A DNA stretch of 64,000 bases from an uncultured Prevotellaceae bacterium. Lineage in GTDB: Bacteria; Bacteroidota; Bacteroidia; Bacteroidales; Bacteroidaceae. Positions 35,777 to 45,100 of this stretch are shown one piece after another; position 1 is the first letter of the stretch; every line of letters begins with the position of its first letter. The notes beneath the pieces were generated by a model that saw only the letters and a program-made list of their open reading frames with translations, did no database searches and was not told the origin of the DNA. The position numbers and the translations under genes were made by a program. The DNA is taken from positions 62,001-126,000 of the forward strand of contig ONMA01000002.1 of the NCBI GenBank assembly GCA_900318815.1, given 5' to 3'.

Positions 35777-37315
35777 ATGACAACCAAGATATATAAAGCA
35801 ATCATTGCCTGTTCTGTATGTTGCTGTATCACAGCAACCACCACGAGCTGCAGCGACCAGCTCGACCTGGCCCCGCAGGGCGAGTTCACCGCCGAGCAGA
35901 TCACCGACGAGAGCATCGAGGGTCTGATGTCCTCGGCCTACCAAGGCTTGGAGGCCCATTTCTTCGACGACAACAACGCTGCCTTCGCCGGCCCCATCAC
36001 CAACTGGGTCTTCGACGTTCGCTCCGACGATGCCTACAAGGGCGGCGAGGGCGTGTCAATGGAGGCCAACATCCACCAGTTAGAGATTCAGAACATCGCC
36101 AGCGACAACGCCACCTGCCTGAACAAGTGGGAGAACAACTACCTCGGCATCGCCCGCGTCCACAAGGCCATGCAGGCCATCAACGATGCCTCGAACGTCA
36201 ACGAGAAGGAGGCCCTGCTCGGCGAACTGAAGACCCTCCGCGCCTGGTTCTACTTCGACCTGAACCGCATCTTCAAGAGCATCCCCTACTTCACCGAAAG
36301 CGACGACCCGAAGACCGTGCCCAACGGCAACAAGAGCCGCGACGAGATCTATACCGCCATCAAGGCCGACCTTGAAGAGGCCTACGCCGCCATGAAGGAT
36401 ACGCAGGAGCAGCCAGGACGATTCACCAAATACGTGGCCGCCGCCCTGCTCTGCAAGGTAAACGCCCAGACCGCATCATGGAGTGAGGTGGAGAAGTGGG
36501 CCGACGTGGTCATCAACAGCGGCAAGTACAGCCTCTACGATAACTTCGCCGACATGTCGAAGCTTGAATTTAACAACAAGAAGGAGAGCATCATGGCCAT
36601 CCAGTTCTCCACGGCCAACGACAACATCCACATCAACTTCTGCAACCTGCTGAACACCACGCGCTCCGAGGGCAACGTCTTCGGTTCGGGCGACGACTTC
36701 TTCCTCGCTTCGCAGAACCTCGTCAACGCCTTCGCCACCGACGACAAGGGCCTGCCTTTCCTCGACGGCTCGTTCAACACGAAGAACGTCACCACCGACT
36801 ATGCCGGCACCGTCGACCCGCGCCTCGACCTCACCGTGGGACGCATCGGCATGCCTTTCCGTGGCCACACCTATACGCAGGGCTGGTGCCGCGACTATAA
36901 CACCTACGGCGAGTACTCCGGCAAGAAGGGACTCATCGACCCCTCCAGCCCCGACATGGTGCAGGGCATGACCTACGAGCCCACGCTCTTCGCAGGCATC
37001 TACTGCTTCGAGAGTGCTGGCGTGAAGGGCGACCACAACTGCATGTGGGACCTCAACGCCTACGGACTGGCCCCCAACCCCAACGTCGTCACCGCCTGGG
37101 AGGAGCTGACCAACTCCACCGTCCTCGGCACCTGGAACCACGTGGTTGACTACTGCTGCGCTGGCATCGTCGACTTCGCTCCCACCACCACCTGCCCCGC
37201 CCGCATCCTCGCCGTCGGCCTCGCCGCCTACGAGTGGAACCTCGGCGGCACCGCCAACCAGAAGCAGGACCAGCTGGAGCGCTTCACTGCCAACTGCATC
37301 AGCTATCTGAAGTAG
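35777..37315 (+). CDS. Chimeric SusD–DUF4960-like surface lipoprotein (locus A)
   Basis: 512 aa with a lipoprotein signal (AIIACSVCCCITATTTSC; acylated Cys about residue 26). Residues ~27-395 are SusD/RagB: SSAYQGLEAHF, DVRSDDAYKGG, NNYLGIARVHKAMQAI, LKTLRAWFYFDLNRIF, GTVDPRLDLTVGR. The expected SusD C-terminal third (RYADVLLMRAEAL ... ERRLELAMESERFFDLVRWG, present in SusD B) is missing. From about residue 405 the sequence instead resembles the end of the locus C DUF4960-like protein: DHNCMWDLN with DHNCLYFNL, VLGTWNHV with PLGTWDSQ, ending LTAYEW-type GLAAYEWNLGG and TANCISYL. An in-frame deletion fusing susD to a former downstream binding-protein gene explains this. It may still bind fructan at the cell surface but lacks the SusD helices that pack on SusC. 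Confidence 0.75.
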   Translation: MTTKIYKAIIACSVCCCITATTTSCSDQLDLAPQGEFTAEQITDESIEGLMSSAYQGLEAHFFDDNNAAFAGPITNWVFDVRSDDAYKGGEGVSMEANIHQLEIQNIASDNATCLNKWENNYLGIARVHKAMQAINDASNVNEKEALLGELKTLRAWFYFDLNRIFKSIPYFTESDDPKTVPNGNKSRDEIYTAIKADLEEAYAAMKDTQEQPGRFTKYVAAALLCKVNAQTASWSEVEKWADVVINSGKYSLYDNFADMSKLEFNNKKESIMAIQFSTANDNIHINFCNLLNTTRSEGNVFGSGDDFFLASQNLVNAFATDDKGLPFLDGSFNTKNVTTDYAGTVDPRLDLTVGRIGMPFRGHTYTQGWCRDYNTYGEYSGKKGLIDPSSPDMVQGMTYEPTLFAGIYCFESAGVKGDHNCMWDLNAYGLAPNPNVVTAWEELTNSTVLGTWNHVVDYCCAGIVDFAPTTTCPARILAVGLAAYEWNLGGTANQKQDQLERFTANCISYLK

Positions 37316-37488
37316 CCCGTTTCATTCATGGTGTGTTCTATAAATTGCATATAGCATCCGCTGCTCTCCCCACCCCTTCCGCTCGGCCCAAAGGGACGCT
37401 TTCTTGCCTTGCAAGCGACCAAAGGTCGAGCGGCCGCTTGCCAGAGCAAGAACTTCTTTGCAGACAAAACCAACAAACAACAATAATC
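37316..37488. repeat. Spacer with two CTTGC...GCAAG mini-hairpins
   Basis: CTTGC-CTT-GCAAG at 37403-37415 and CTTGC-CAGA-GCAAG at 37437-37450 belong to the same family as CTTGC-CGAA-GCAAG inside the DUF1573 gene (39984-39997). No promoter or gene is visible; the frame open through this spacer is not preceded by a start signal. Confidence 0.6.
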
Positions 37489-39801
37489 ATGACGCTAAAA
37501 AACTTACTACTGATTGCCATGACCGCCATCGCTGGCGGCATCACCGCCCAGCATGTCGCCCACTTCGACATGTCGCTCTCCAATGGAAACATCATTGAGC
37601 GTGTATCAAACAAGAGCTATACCGTCAGCACGCAACTGCCAGCCTGCACCATCGGGGGAACCGACGGCGAGGCCCTGCGCTTCGACGGCTACAGCAACTA
37701 CGTGAAGGCCGGACTGCCCACCGCAACGCTGAGCAAGGAGACGCTGACGATGAGCGTGGTGCTGGCCGCCGAGACCTACCCGATGATGCAGGTCGACGTG
37801 GCCGAGACCACACCCACCTACGCCACCATCTGCGGCAACCTCGACGAGGAGGCTAAGCGGGGCTTCGCGCTCCAGCTGTCCTCGCAGGGCGACCTGCGCC
37901 TACAGGTGTACGTGAACTACGGCGGCGGCTACCTCGTCACCGTCGATGGCTCGGAGCGGCTGCCCCGAGGCCAGTGGTGCAACGTTACGATGACCTACGA
38001 CAAGGCGGGCAATGCCGTGACACTCTACCTAAACGGTGCCGCCATCGGCTCGAAGAAGAGCAACAAGTGCGACCTGCTCGTCGACAGCCCCGACTTCTAC
38101 ATCGGTAAGGACGCCACCGAGAAGAAGTCCGGCCCCTTCCTCCTCAACACCTTCTGCGGTGCCATCGACGACATCGCAATCAGCAACACCATCGTCGCTC
38201 CCGCCGCTTCTCCCTTCAATACCACCCCCGACTTCAGCTATCCCGCTGTCCGGTATGACGCCATATCATGGCGTCCCCACTTCCACGCCCTCCCCTCCGG
38301 CTCCTGGACCAACGAGACCCACGGCCTCATCTACGCCAACGGCCGCTACCACGTCTTCTTCCAGAAGAACGCCAATGGCCCCTACATGTCACGCTTGCAC
38401 TGGGGTCACATCTCCAGCGAGAACCTCTGCGACTGGCGCGAAGATCCCATCGCCATCTACCCCGGCGAGCCTTTCGACATCAAGGGCTGCTGGAGCGGCT
38501 GCATCTACGAGGACGACAGCACACCTTATATATTATATACAGCCGTGGACAACGAACGGGCACGCATCGTGCAGGCCAAGGCCCTGGACGACGGTCTCAT
38601 AGGCTGGGGTGAGAAGAAGGTCATCATCGACGGTAGGCCCTCGGGACTGAGCGACGACTTCCGCGACCCCTACCACTTCGTGGCCAATGGCCAGCAGTAC
38701 GTCATCGTAGGCACGAGCAAGAACGGCATAGGCGCCTGCACCCTGCACCGCCTCGACGGCAGCACCTGGACCAACGACGGTGCCATCTTCTTCCAGGGCA
38801 CCAGCACTGCCCAGCACGGCACGTTCTGGGAGATGCCCAACGTCACGCCGATGGGCAACGGCCAGTATCTCTTCACCTGCACCCCGCTTAACACCAGCGC
38901 CGGCGTGCGCACCCTCTGCTGGGTGGGCACCATCGGCAGCGACGGCAAGTTCACGCCCAGCGGCGATATGCAATACCTCGAAATGAACGGCATCAGCCGC
39001 GACGGCTACGGTCTCCTATCGCCCAGCATCCACCAGAAGGACGGTAAGACGCTCCTTCTCGGCATCGTCCCAGACAAGCTGCCCACTGACGAGAACTTCC
39101 GCATGGGCTGGGCGCACAACTATTCCCTGCCCCGCGAGATTAGTCTTGCTGCCGACGGCTCTCTGATACAGAAGCCCTACAGCGGCCTGACCGCCATGCG
39201 CACCAACACCACCGTGACGAAAGACCTGACGCTGATAGGCTCCGAATCGCTGTCGCCCGTCGCTGGCCACCAGATAGAACTGCTGGGCGAGTTCACCGTC
39301 GGCAACGGCCTCTGCGGCTTCCATTTCCTGAAGTCGGGCGACAAGCAGGCCACGCTTGGCTACGACCCGGCCACGGGCCTCCTCACCCTCGACTACACCA
39401 CGCTCGCCCGCGTCCCCACCGACAATGGCAAGTGGTCGGCTGCCCTGCCCAAGAAACCCGCCACGGGCGAGAGGCTCAAGCTGCACGTCTACCTCGACGG
39501 CTCCATCGCCGACATCTTCGTCAACGACACCTGGGCTTTCAGCGTCCGCCTCTTCCCCACCGACCCCGCTGCTATCGAGGCCGAGGTCTTCGCCGAGACC
39601 TCCACACCCATGAAAGTAAACGCCTGGACGCTCGATGCCAAGCAGGCCACCGACGGCATACACTATAGCACCCCTCCCGTCGCAACCGGCGGTTTTCCCG
39701 CCGGCAATAGCGATCTCTGCAACCTTCAGGGCCGCCGTCTCGCCGCTGTTCCTCAAAAGGGCCTTTATATCTTGAACGGAAAGAAATATGTTCGTCACTG
39801 A
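37489..39801 (+). CDS. Secreted GH32-family protein with N-terminal LamG domain and altered nucleophile motif
   Basis: 770 aa from the ATG at 37489 (signal peptide MTLKNLLLIAMTAIAGGITA). Residues ~22-245 form a LamG/concanavalin-like domain (AHFDMSLSNGNII, GEALRFDGYSNYV, FCGAIDDIAISN). The GH32 five-bladed propeller follows, with the nucleophile motif degenerate: WTNETHG (Glu276) instead of WMNDPNG. The RDP motif (FRDP, Asp393) is present, and WEMP (Glu448) replaces WECP. A beta-sandwich (~620-735) and a short sorting-type tail (LQGRRL...KGLYILNGKKYVRH) complete it. GH32 enzymes hydrolyse beta-fructosides such as inulin, levan and sucrose. The Asp-to-Glu change may mean a distinct subfamily, altered activity or a binding role. 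It overlaps the next gene by 14 nt. Confidence 0.85.
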   Translation: MTLKNLLLIAMTAIAGGITAQHVAHFDMSLSNGNIIERVSNKSYTVSTQLPACTIGGTDGEALRFDGYSNYVKAGLPTATLSKETLTMSVVLAAETYPMMQVDVAETTPTYATICGNLDEEAKRGFALQLSSQGDLRLQVYVNYGGGYLVTVDGSERLPRGQWCNVTMTYDKAGNAVTLYLNGAAIGSKKSNKCDLLVDSPDFYIGKDATEKKSGPFLLNTFCGAIDDIAISNTIVAPAASPFNTTPDFSYPAVRYDAISWRPHFHALPSGSWTNETHGLIYANGRYHVFFQKNANGPYMSRLHWGHISSENLCDWREDPIAIYPGEPFDIKGCWSGCIYEDDSTPYILYTAVDNERARIVQAKALDDGLIGWGEKKVIIDGRPSGLSDDFRDPYHFVANGQQYVIVGTSKNGIGACTLHRLDGSTWTNDGAIFFQGTSTAQHGTFWEMPNVTPMGNGQYLFTCTPLNTSAGVRTLCWVGTIGSDGKFTPSGDMQYLEMNGISRDGYGLLSPSIHQKDGKTLLLGIVPDKLPTDENFRMGWAHNYSLPREISLAADGSLIQKPYSGLTAMRTNTTVTKDLTLIGSESLSPVAGHQIELLGEFTVGNGLCGFHFLKSGDKQATLGYDPATGLLTLDYTTLARVPTDNGKWSAALPKKPATGERLKLHVYLDGSIADIFVNDTWAFSVRLFPTDPAAIEAEVFAETSTPMKVNAWTLDAKQATDGIHYSTPPVATGGFPAGNSDLCNLQGRRLAAVPQKGLYILNGKKYVRH
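39679..39704 (+). repeat. In-ORF palindromic element GGTYGC (copy 5)
   Basis: CGTCGC precedes a perfect 7-bp hairpin CCGGCGG-TTTTC-CCGCCGG (39686-39704), in frame in the GH32 gene between the catalytic part and the sorting-type tail. It encodes VATGGFPAG. Confidence 0.65.
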
Positions 39802-40420
39802 TTCTTTAATCGTCATCGGCCTCGCCACCGTCTCGCTCGGCACCATCCACGAGGCCAACGGCCCGCAGCAGCACACCTTCCGGCTGCGCAACGCCGGGCA
39901 GGAGGCCGTAGTCCTCACCCAGGGCTACACCTCCTGCGGCTGCACCACCATCCACTTCGACCGCTTGACGACGGAAGGAGCTGCTTGCCGAAGCAAGAAA
40001 GCCCGCCAAGTGGCCCCCGGCGACTCAGTCGCCGTCACTCTCCGCTTCAATCCCCGAGGCAAGGGCGGCGAGTTCGAGGAGGTAGGCACCATTGAGTATG
40101 GTCCTCATAACAAGCGACTAAACCTCACGCTGACCGGCACCTGCATCACCAGCGAGGAAACCCTCCTCCGCCAGTTCCCCGTCAGCATCAATGACACCCT
40201 GCGTCTCTCCACCAACCGCTTTGACCTCGGCATCATGCACGTCGGTGAGACCAGAGAGCGCAGCATCGTCGTCCTCCACCGCAACGGAAACCGTCAGGAA
40301 CGCATCCCCCTCCGCTTCACCGTCGAGGCCAAAACCCCCAAGGGTCTGCAGCACATCGCCCATCCCGTCAAAGTGGGCAGAGAGACGGTCACCATTAACT
40401 TAGATGTATTAGTAAGATAG
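39788..40420 (+). CDS. DUF1573-domain protein
   Basis: 210 aa; the start lies within the last codons of the GH32 gene, so it is probably translationally coupled. Residues ~17-100 match the DUF1573 Ig-like domain (VSLGTIHEANGPQQHTFRLR, TSCGCTTIHFD, VAPGDSVAVTLRFNPRGKGG), and a second related unit (~130-210) starts FDLGIMHVGETRERSIVV. DUF1573 proteins are usually periplasmic or surface beta domains of unknown role. The N-terminus MFVTDSLIVIGLATVSLG is only weakly signal-like. Between SCGCTT and VAPG there is an extra ~14-residue stretch (TEGAACRSKKARQ) encoded by a CTTGC-CGAA-GCAAG mini-hairpin (39984-39997), probably an insertion. A role in fructan use is not indicated beyond position. Confidence 0.75.
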   Translation: MFVTDSLIVIGLATVSLGTIHEANGPQQHTFRLRNAGQEAVVLTQGYTSCGCTTIHFDRLTTEGAACRSKKARQVAPGDSVAVTLRFNPRGKGGEFEEVGTIEYGPHNKRLNLTLTGTCITSEETLLRQFPVSINDTLRLSTNRFDLGIMHVGETRERSIVVLHRNGNRQERIPLRFTVEAKTPKGLQHIAHPVKVGRETVTINLDVLVR

Positions 40421-40437
40421 TTTGTCGGGGAAAAGAG

Positions 40438-40468
40438 ATTGTTTTTTCAGGATTTCTTCATACCTTTG
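40438..40468 (+). promoter_or_regulatory. Promoter of regulator B
   Basis: ATTG at 40438-40441, a 19-nt spacer and TACCTTTG at 40461-40468 fit the Bacteroidetes promoter; the ATG at 40488 is 19 nt beyond the -7 box. This excludes the upstream in-frame ATG at 40422. Confidence 0.65.
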
Positions 40469-40487
40469 TAGCCACATTAACGATTTA

Positions 40488-42044
40488 ATGGCTATGAAGG
40501 TTTTTTTTCGAATAGTTTGTGCCGTCTGCGTCATCTGCGCAGTGGTGGCCTGTAGCGATGAAAAGGCATTCCACATTGGCGTGTCGCAGTGCGGTGCAGG
40601 CCAGTGGCGCGACAAGGTGAATAATGAGATGCTGGCAGCCCAGCACCTGTACGAGCATGACGTGAAGATCAGTATTGCCTGCGCCCACGACAACAGCCAA
40701 CGGCAGATAGAGCAGATTGATAGTCTGGTGGCGAGCGGCATCGACCTCTTAGTGGTGGCTCCCAACGAGGCTGCAGCAATAGACGAGGCGATAAGAAGGG
40801 CCAAGCAAAAGGACATTCCAGTTATTTTTTTCGACCGGAAGACCGAAACGGAGGACTATACGGCCTTCATCGGCGGCAGCAACGTGGTGGCAGGCGAGGC
40901 TTGTGGCGTCTACGCGCTGCTGTTGGCACAGCAAGTGAAAGGACACAAGCCTGTAATATTAGAGGTGACTGGGGCCATGAGTACCTCGCCGGCTCAGGAG
41001 CGGCATCGTGGCTTTGCTCAGGCAATGAAAGGGCACGACGAAGTGAACTATTTGTCGGAAAATGGCGATTGGATGGAAGAGGAGACACGGCGCATCGTGA
41101 AAAAACTGCTGAAAGAGGGGCCACGGCCCGACATCGTGTTCTGCCACAATGACGGCATGGCCGAGGACGGTTATAACGTCGTGGTCGAGGATTCTTCCTT
41201 TATTCCCAAAATCATCGGCATCGACGGACTTCCAGGCGAAGGCATCGCGTATGTTCAGCAAGGCCATCAGGCAGGTACATACATCTATCCCACACATGGC
41301 GAGAAGATTGTGCGGCTGGCTCTCGATATTCTGACCGGCAAGCCCTACGAGCGTGAGAACACGCTACAGGGCATGATGGTGACCCCAGAGAACGTGGGCA
41401 TCGTCGACCTAAACAGCCGCGAGCTGATGAAGCAGAACCACGACCTCATCACCATTCAAGACAAGCTGGAGAACTCACTCGTACTCTATGACACGCAAAA
41501 GAAGATGCTCATTGCCTGTCTGGTGTGCATCGCCGTGCTTGTCATTGCGGGCATTTTGGGCTGGCGGGCATGGTGGCAGACGAAAAAAGCCATCCGCCAG
41601 CGGCAGACGATGAACGAGGAGCAGACGCTCTTCTACACCGACCCGAGCACCCGCAAGCTGCATGACATCTTCGACAAGCCCCAGGGCGACCTGCCACCGC
41701 CCCGCTCGCAGGACGTACTCTTTGCCGAGCAGCTGAACGAGGCCATCCGTAAAAACATGTCGAATCCCAACCTGAAGATGGAGGAACTGGGCGAGGAACT
41801 GGGCCTTGGCCGCGTACAGCTATATAGAAAGGTGAAGGCCATCACGGGCCAAACGCCCGTGGAACTGCTGCGCCAGATGCGCCTGCAGCGTGCCTACGCC
41901 CTGCTGGGCAGCACCACGAAGACGGTGGCCGAGGTTGCCTTCGAGGTAGGATTCAACACGCCGGGCTATTTCTCCAAATGTTTCAAGGAGCAGTACGGCA
42001 AATTACCGATGGATTTGAGAGATTCAACGAATCAAACTTTATAA
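40488..42044 (+). CDS. Transmembrane fructan regulator B: periplasmic sugar-binding sensor fused to AraC-type HTH (kinase and receiver lost)
   Basis: 518 aa (or from 40494). The signal sequence VFFRIVCAVCVICAVVACS has a lipobox-like VVAC. A periplasmic-binding domain (~22-315: FHIGVSQCGAGQWRDKVNNE, IDLLVVAPNEAAA, VFCHNDGMAEDGYN, GIDGLPGEGIAYV, YPTHGEKIVRLALDIL) and a membrane helix (340-362) follow. Next is the short segment NEEQTLFYTDPSTRKLHDIF, which aligns with the His-box of regulator C (KEQTRFYTNASHQLKTP) but has no histidine-kinase core. From ~409 there is an AraC HTH (LGEELGLGRVQLYRKVKAITG, VAEVAFEVGFNTPGYFSKCFKEQYG). The remnant shows descent from a hybrid two-component sensor. It lies directly upstream of susC B with the candidate operator overlapping its stop codon. 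Confidence 0.88.
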   Translation: MAMKVFFRIVCAVCVICAVVACSDEKAFHIGVSQCGAGQWRDKVNNEMLAAQHLYEHDVKISIACAHDNSQRQIEQIDSLVASGIDLLVVAPNEAAAIDEAIRRAKQKDIPVIFFDRKTETEDYTAFIGGSNVVAGEACGVYALLLAQQVKGHKPVILEVTGAMSTSPAQERHRGFAQAMKGHDEVNYLSENGDWMEEETRRIVKKLLKEGPRPDIVFCHNDGMAEDGYNVVVEDSSFIPKIIGIDGLPGEGIAYVQQGHQAGTYIYPTHGEKIVRLALDILTGKPYERENTLQGMMVTPENVGIVDLNSRELMKQNHDLITIQDKLENSLVLYDTQKKMLIACLVCIAVLVIAGILGWRAWWQTKKAIRQRQTMNEEQTLFYTDPSTRKLHDIFDKPQGDLPPPRSQDVLFAEQLNEAIRKNMSNPNLKMEELGEELGLGRVQLYRKVKAITGQTPVELLRQMRLQRAYALLGSTTKTVAEVAFEVGFNTPGYFSKCFKEQYGKLPMDLRDSTNQTL

Positions 42045-42125
42045 TGAACGATTGTTGCATGTATCATTTTTTTTATTGTAAGAACGATAATTGACATAGC
42101 TTTGCGTTGATTATTGGTATTTTTG
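42044..42125 (+). promoter_or_regulatory. susC B control region: candidate operator and -7 box
   Basis: AATGAACGAT (42044-42053) overlaps the stop of regulator B and is followed by GTTGCAT. ACGATAATTG lies at 42084-42093 and recurs reversed at 53506-53515 before susC C. TATTTTTG at 42118-42125 is the -7 element, 47 nt before the ATG. Binding by the adjacent regulator is inferred from position and sharing, not shown. Confidence 0.55.
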
Positions 42126-42172
42126 CGGTAGAAAACCCAAACAAAAGTATTAACAACTAAAACGTAAAGCAA

Positions 42173-45100
42173 ATGAAACAAGCGAAACGATTGTTTTTGA
42201 GTTTCCTCTCGCTCTTGCTATGTACCATGGTGTACGCGCAGACGGAGGTAACGGGAACGGTGGTCGATGACCTTGGAGAAGGGGTCATCGGCGCCACGGT
42301 GAAGGAGAAGGGAACGTCGAATGGTACGGTGACCGACTTCGACGGCAACTTCAGAATCAAAGTAAACGAGGGTGCTATCCTCGTCATCTCGTATGTTGGC
42401 TACCAGACATTAGAAGTGCCGGCGCAAAAAGGTATGAAGGTGACGATAAAGGATGACGCAGAGATGCTGCAGGAAGTGGTGGTGACGGGTTACACCACCC
42501 AGCGCAAGGCCGACCTGACGGGAGCCATCTCGACGGTGAGCGTCGACGAGATAGCCAAGCAGAACGAGAACAACCCGATGAAGGCCCTGCAAGGCCGCGT
42601 GCCGGGCATGAACATCCAGGCCGACGGTAACCCGAGCGGTGCCGCGACGGTGCGCATCCGTGGTGTCGGAACGCTGAATGACAACGACCCGCTTTATATC
42701 ATCGACGGAGTGCCCACGAAGGCCGGCATGCACGAGCTGAACGGCAACGACATCGAGAGCATCCAGGTGCTGAAGGATGCCGCCTCGGCCAGTATCTACG
42801 GTTCGCGTGCTGCCAACGGCGTAATCATCATCACCACCAAGAAGGGCAAGGACGGCAAGGTGAAGGTGAACTTCGACGGTAGCCTTGCCGCCTCGTTCTA
42901 TACCAACAAGATTGAGACGATGAACGCCAGCGAGTGGGGTCGTGCCTTCTGGCAGGCCAACGTCAACGACGGAATGAATCCCAACAACAATAACGTAGGC
43001 TATAACTACGACTGGAGCTATAATAAAGAGGGACACCCCGTATTGAACGGCATGACGATGAACATGTTCCTCGACGAGAATGCCACGGTACGCGCCGGCG
43101 ACACCGACTGGTTCGACGAGATCACCCGCACAGGCGTCGTTCAGCAATACAACCTCTCGGTGAGCAACGGCTCGGAGAAAGGCAGTTCCTTCTTCAGCAT
43201 AGGTTACTACGACAACAAGGGCACCATCAAGGACTCGTACTTCAACCGTCTTTCAGCTCGTGCCAATGCCGACTATAAGCTGTTCGATGGAAAAGTGGTG
43301 ATTGGAGAGAACTTCACCATTAACCGCACGAAGGGCGTCGATGCTCCCGGCGGTGTGCTGGAGCACGCCCTGGAGTTCAACCCCAACTTCCCCATCTACG
43401 CTGAGAACGGTAAATATGCCCAGGCCCTCGGTGCCTACTCTGAGCGCGAGAACCCGCTGAGCATGATTGACAACGCCAAGGACAACGAATACACGCAGTG
43501 GCGCTCCTTCGGCGACGTCCACCTGAGCGTCACACCGTTTAAGAACTTTATGCTGCGCACTACCCTCGGCATGGACTACACGCAGAAGGAACAGCGCTTC
43601 TTCACCTACCCTATCGAGAATGGCAAGGTAAGGCGCACCGACAGTGCTGCCGAGAGCAAGCAGGAGCACTGGATGCGCTGGATGTGGAATGCCATTGCCA
43701 CCTACAACTTAGAGATAGACAAGCATCGCGGCGACGCCATGGTGGGTATGGAGCTGAACCGCCAGGACTATACGTGGCAAAGTGCCAAGCGCTACGAGCA
43801 GGCCATCCTGAATACCGACTACATGTGGCCCAGTGCCGGTGCGGGCAAGCAACTGGCCGAGGGCAGCGGCGACGGCTTCTCGCTGGTGTCGTTTTTCGGT
43901 AAGGTGAACTACACCTACGATGACAAGTACCTGGCCTCGCTGACAGTCCGTCGCGACGGCTCCAGCCGCTTCGGTAGCAACAAGCAGTACGGTACGTTCC
44001 CCTCTGTCAGTGCTGGCTGGCGCCTCTCGCAGGAGAAGTTCATGCAGAACGTGAAGTGGCTCGACAACCTGAAGGTGCGCTACTCTTGGGGACAGACCGG
44101 TAACCAGGAGATCTCGAACACCGCACGCTACATCTTATATAAGTCGGTGGTATCTACGGGCCTTTGGGGCAGTGGTCAGGCAGGAACATCTTACGACATT
44201 GCCGGCAGGAACGGCGGCTACGACCTTGACAACGGCTATGTGCGTACACAGCGCGGCAACGATGACATCAAGTGGGAAACCACCACTCAGAACAACATCG
44301 GTCTCGACTTCGCCATCCTGCATAACGAGGTCTATGGCTCGTTCGACTGGTTCAACAAGAAGACCACCGACATCCTGCTCTTCATGGAGGGAATCGCCGC
44401 CATGGGTGAGGGCAGCGGCCAGTGGATCAATGCCGGTGAGGTAAAGAACAACGGTTGGGAACTCTCCGTCGGCTACCGCCACAGTCTCTCCAACGGCTTC
44501 TCGTGGGACATCAACGGCAACATCAGCAAATACACCAACGAGGTTACCAAGCTGCCGGAGACCGTGGCCGCCAACGGCAAATACGGCGGCAATGGCGTGA
44601 AGAGCGTCGTCGGCCACCCGATGTTCTCGCAGGTGGGCTACATCGCCGACGGCATCTTCAAGAGCCAGGAGGAGATTGACAACCACGCCCGTCAGGAGGG
44701 TGCTGGCCTGGGCCGCATCCGCTACAAGGACCTCAACAGCGACGGTCTCATCACCGAGGCCGACCAGGACTGGATTTACGACCCGACACCCGACTTCACC
44801 TGGGGTCTGAACATCTACCTGCAGTATAAGGACTTCGACCTGACAATGTTCTGGCAGGGCGTACAGGGGGTGGATGTGGACTGCCGCAGCTATAAGTCGC
44901 AGACCGACTTCTGGGCCAACTCAGCTATCAACGTGCCTTATCTGAACAAGGGCGTCCGCGCCCTCGATGCCTGGAGTCCCGCAAACCCGGGCAGCGACGT
45001 CCCCGCCCTCACCACAAGCGACACCAACAACGAGGGCCGCGTCAGCAGTTACTACATCGAGAACGGCTCTTACGCCAAGCTGCGCACCATCCAGCTGGGC

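Noticed and set aside
37234..37488. Upstream extension of the locus A GH32 frame into the susD gene
   Set aside because: It overlaps susD in another frame, and the ATG at 37489 directly starts a signal peptide.
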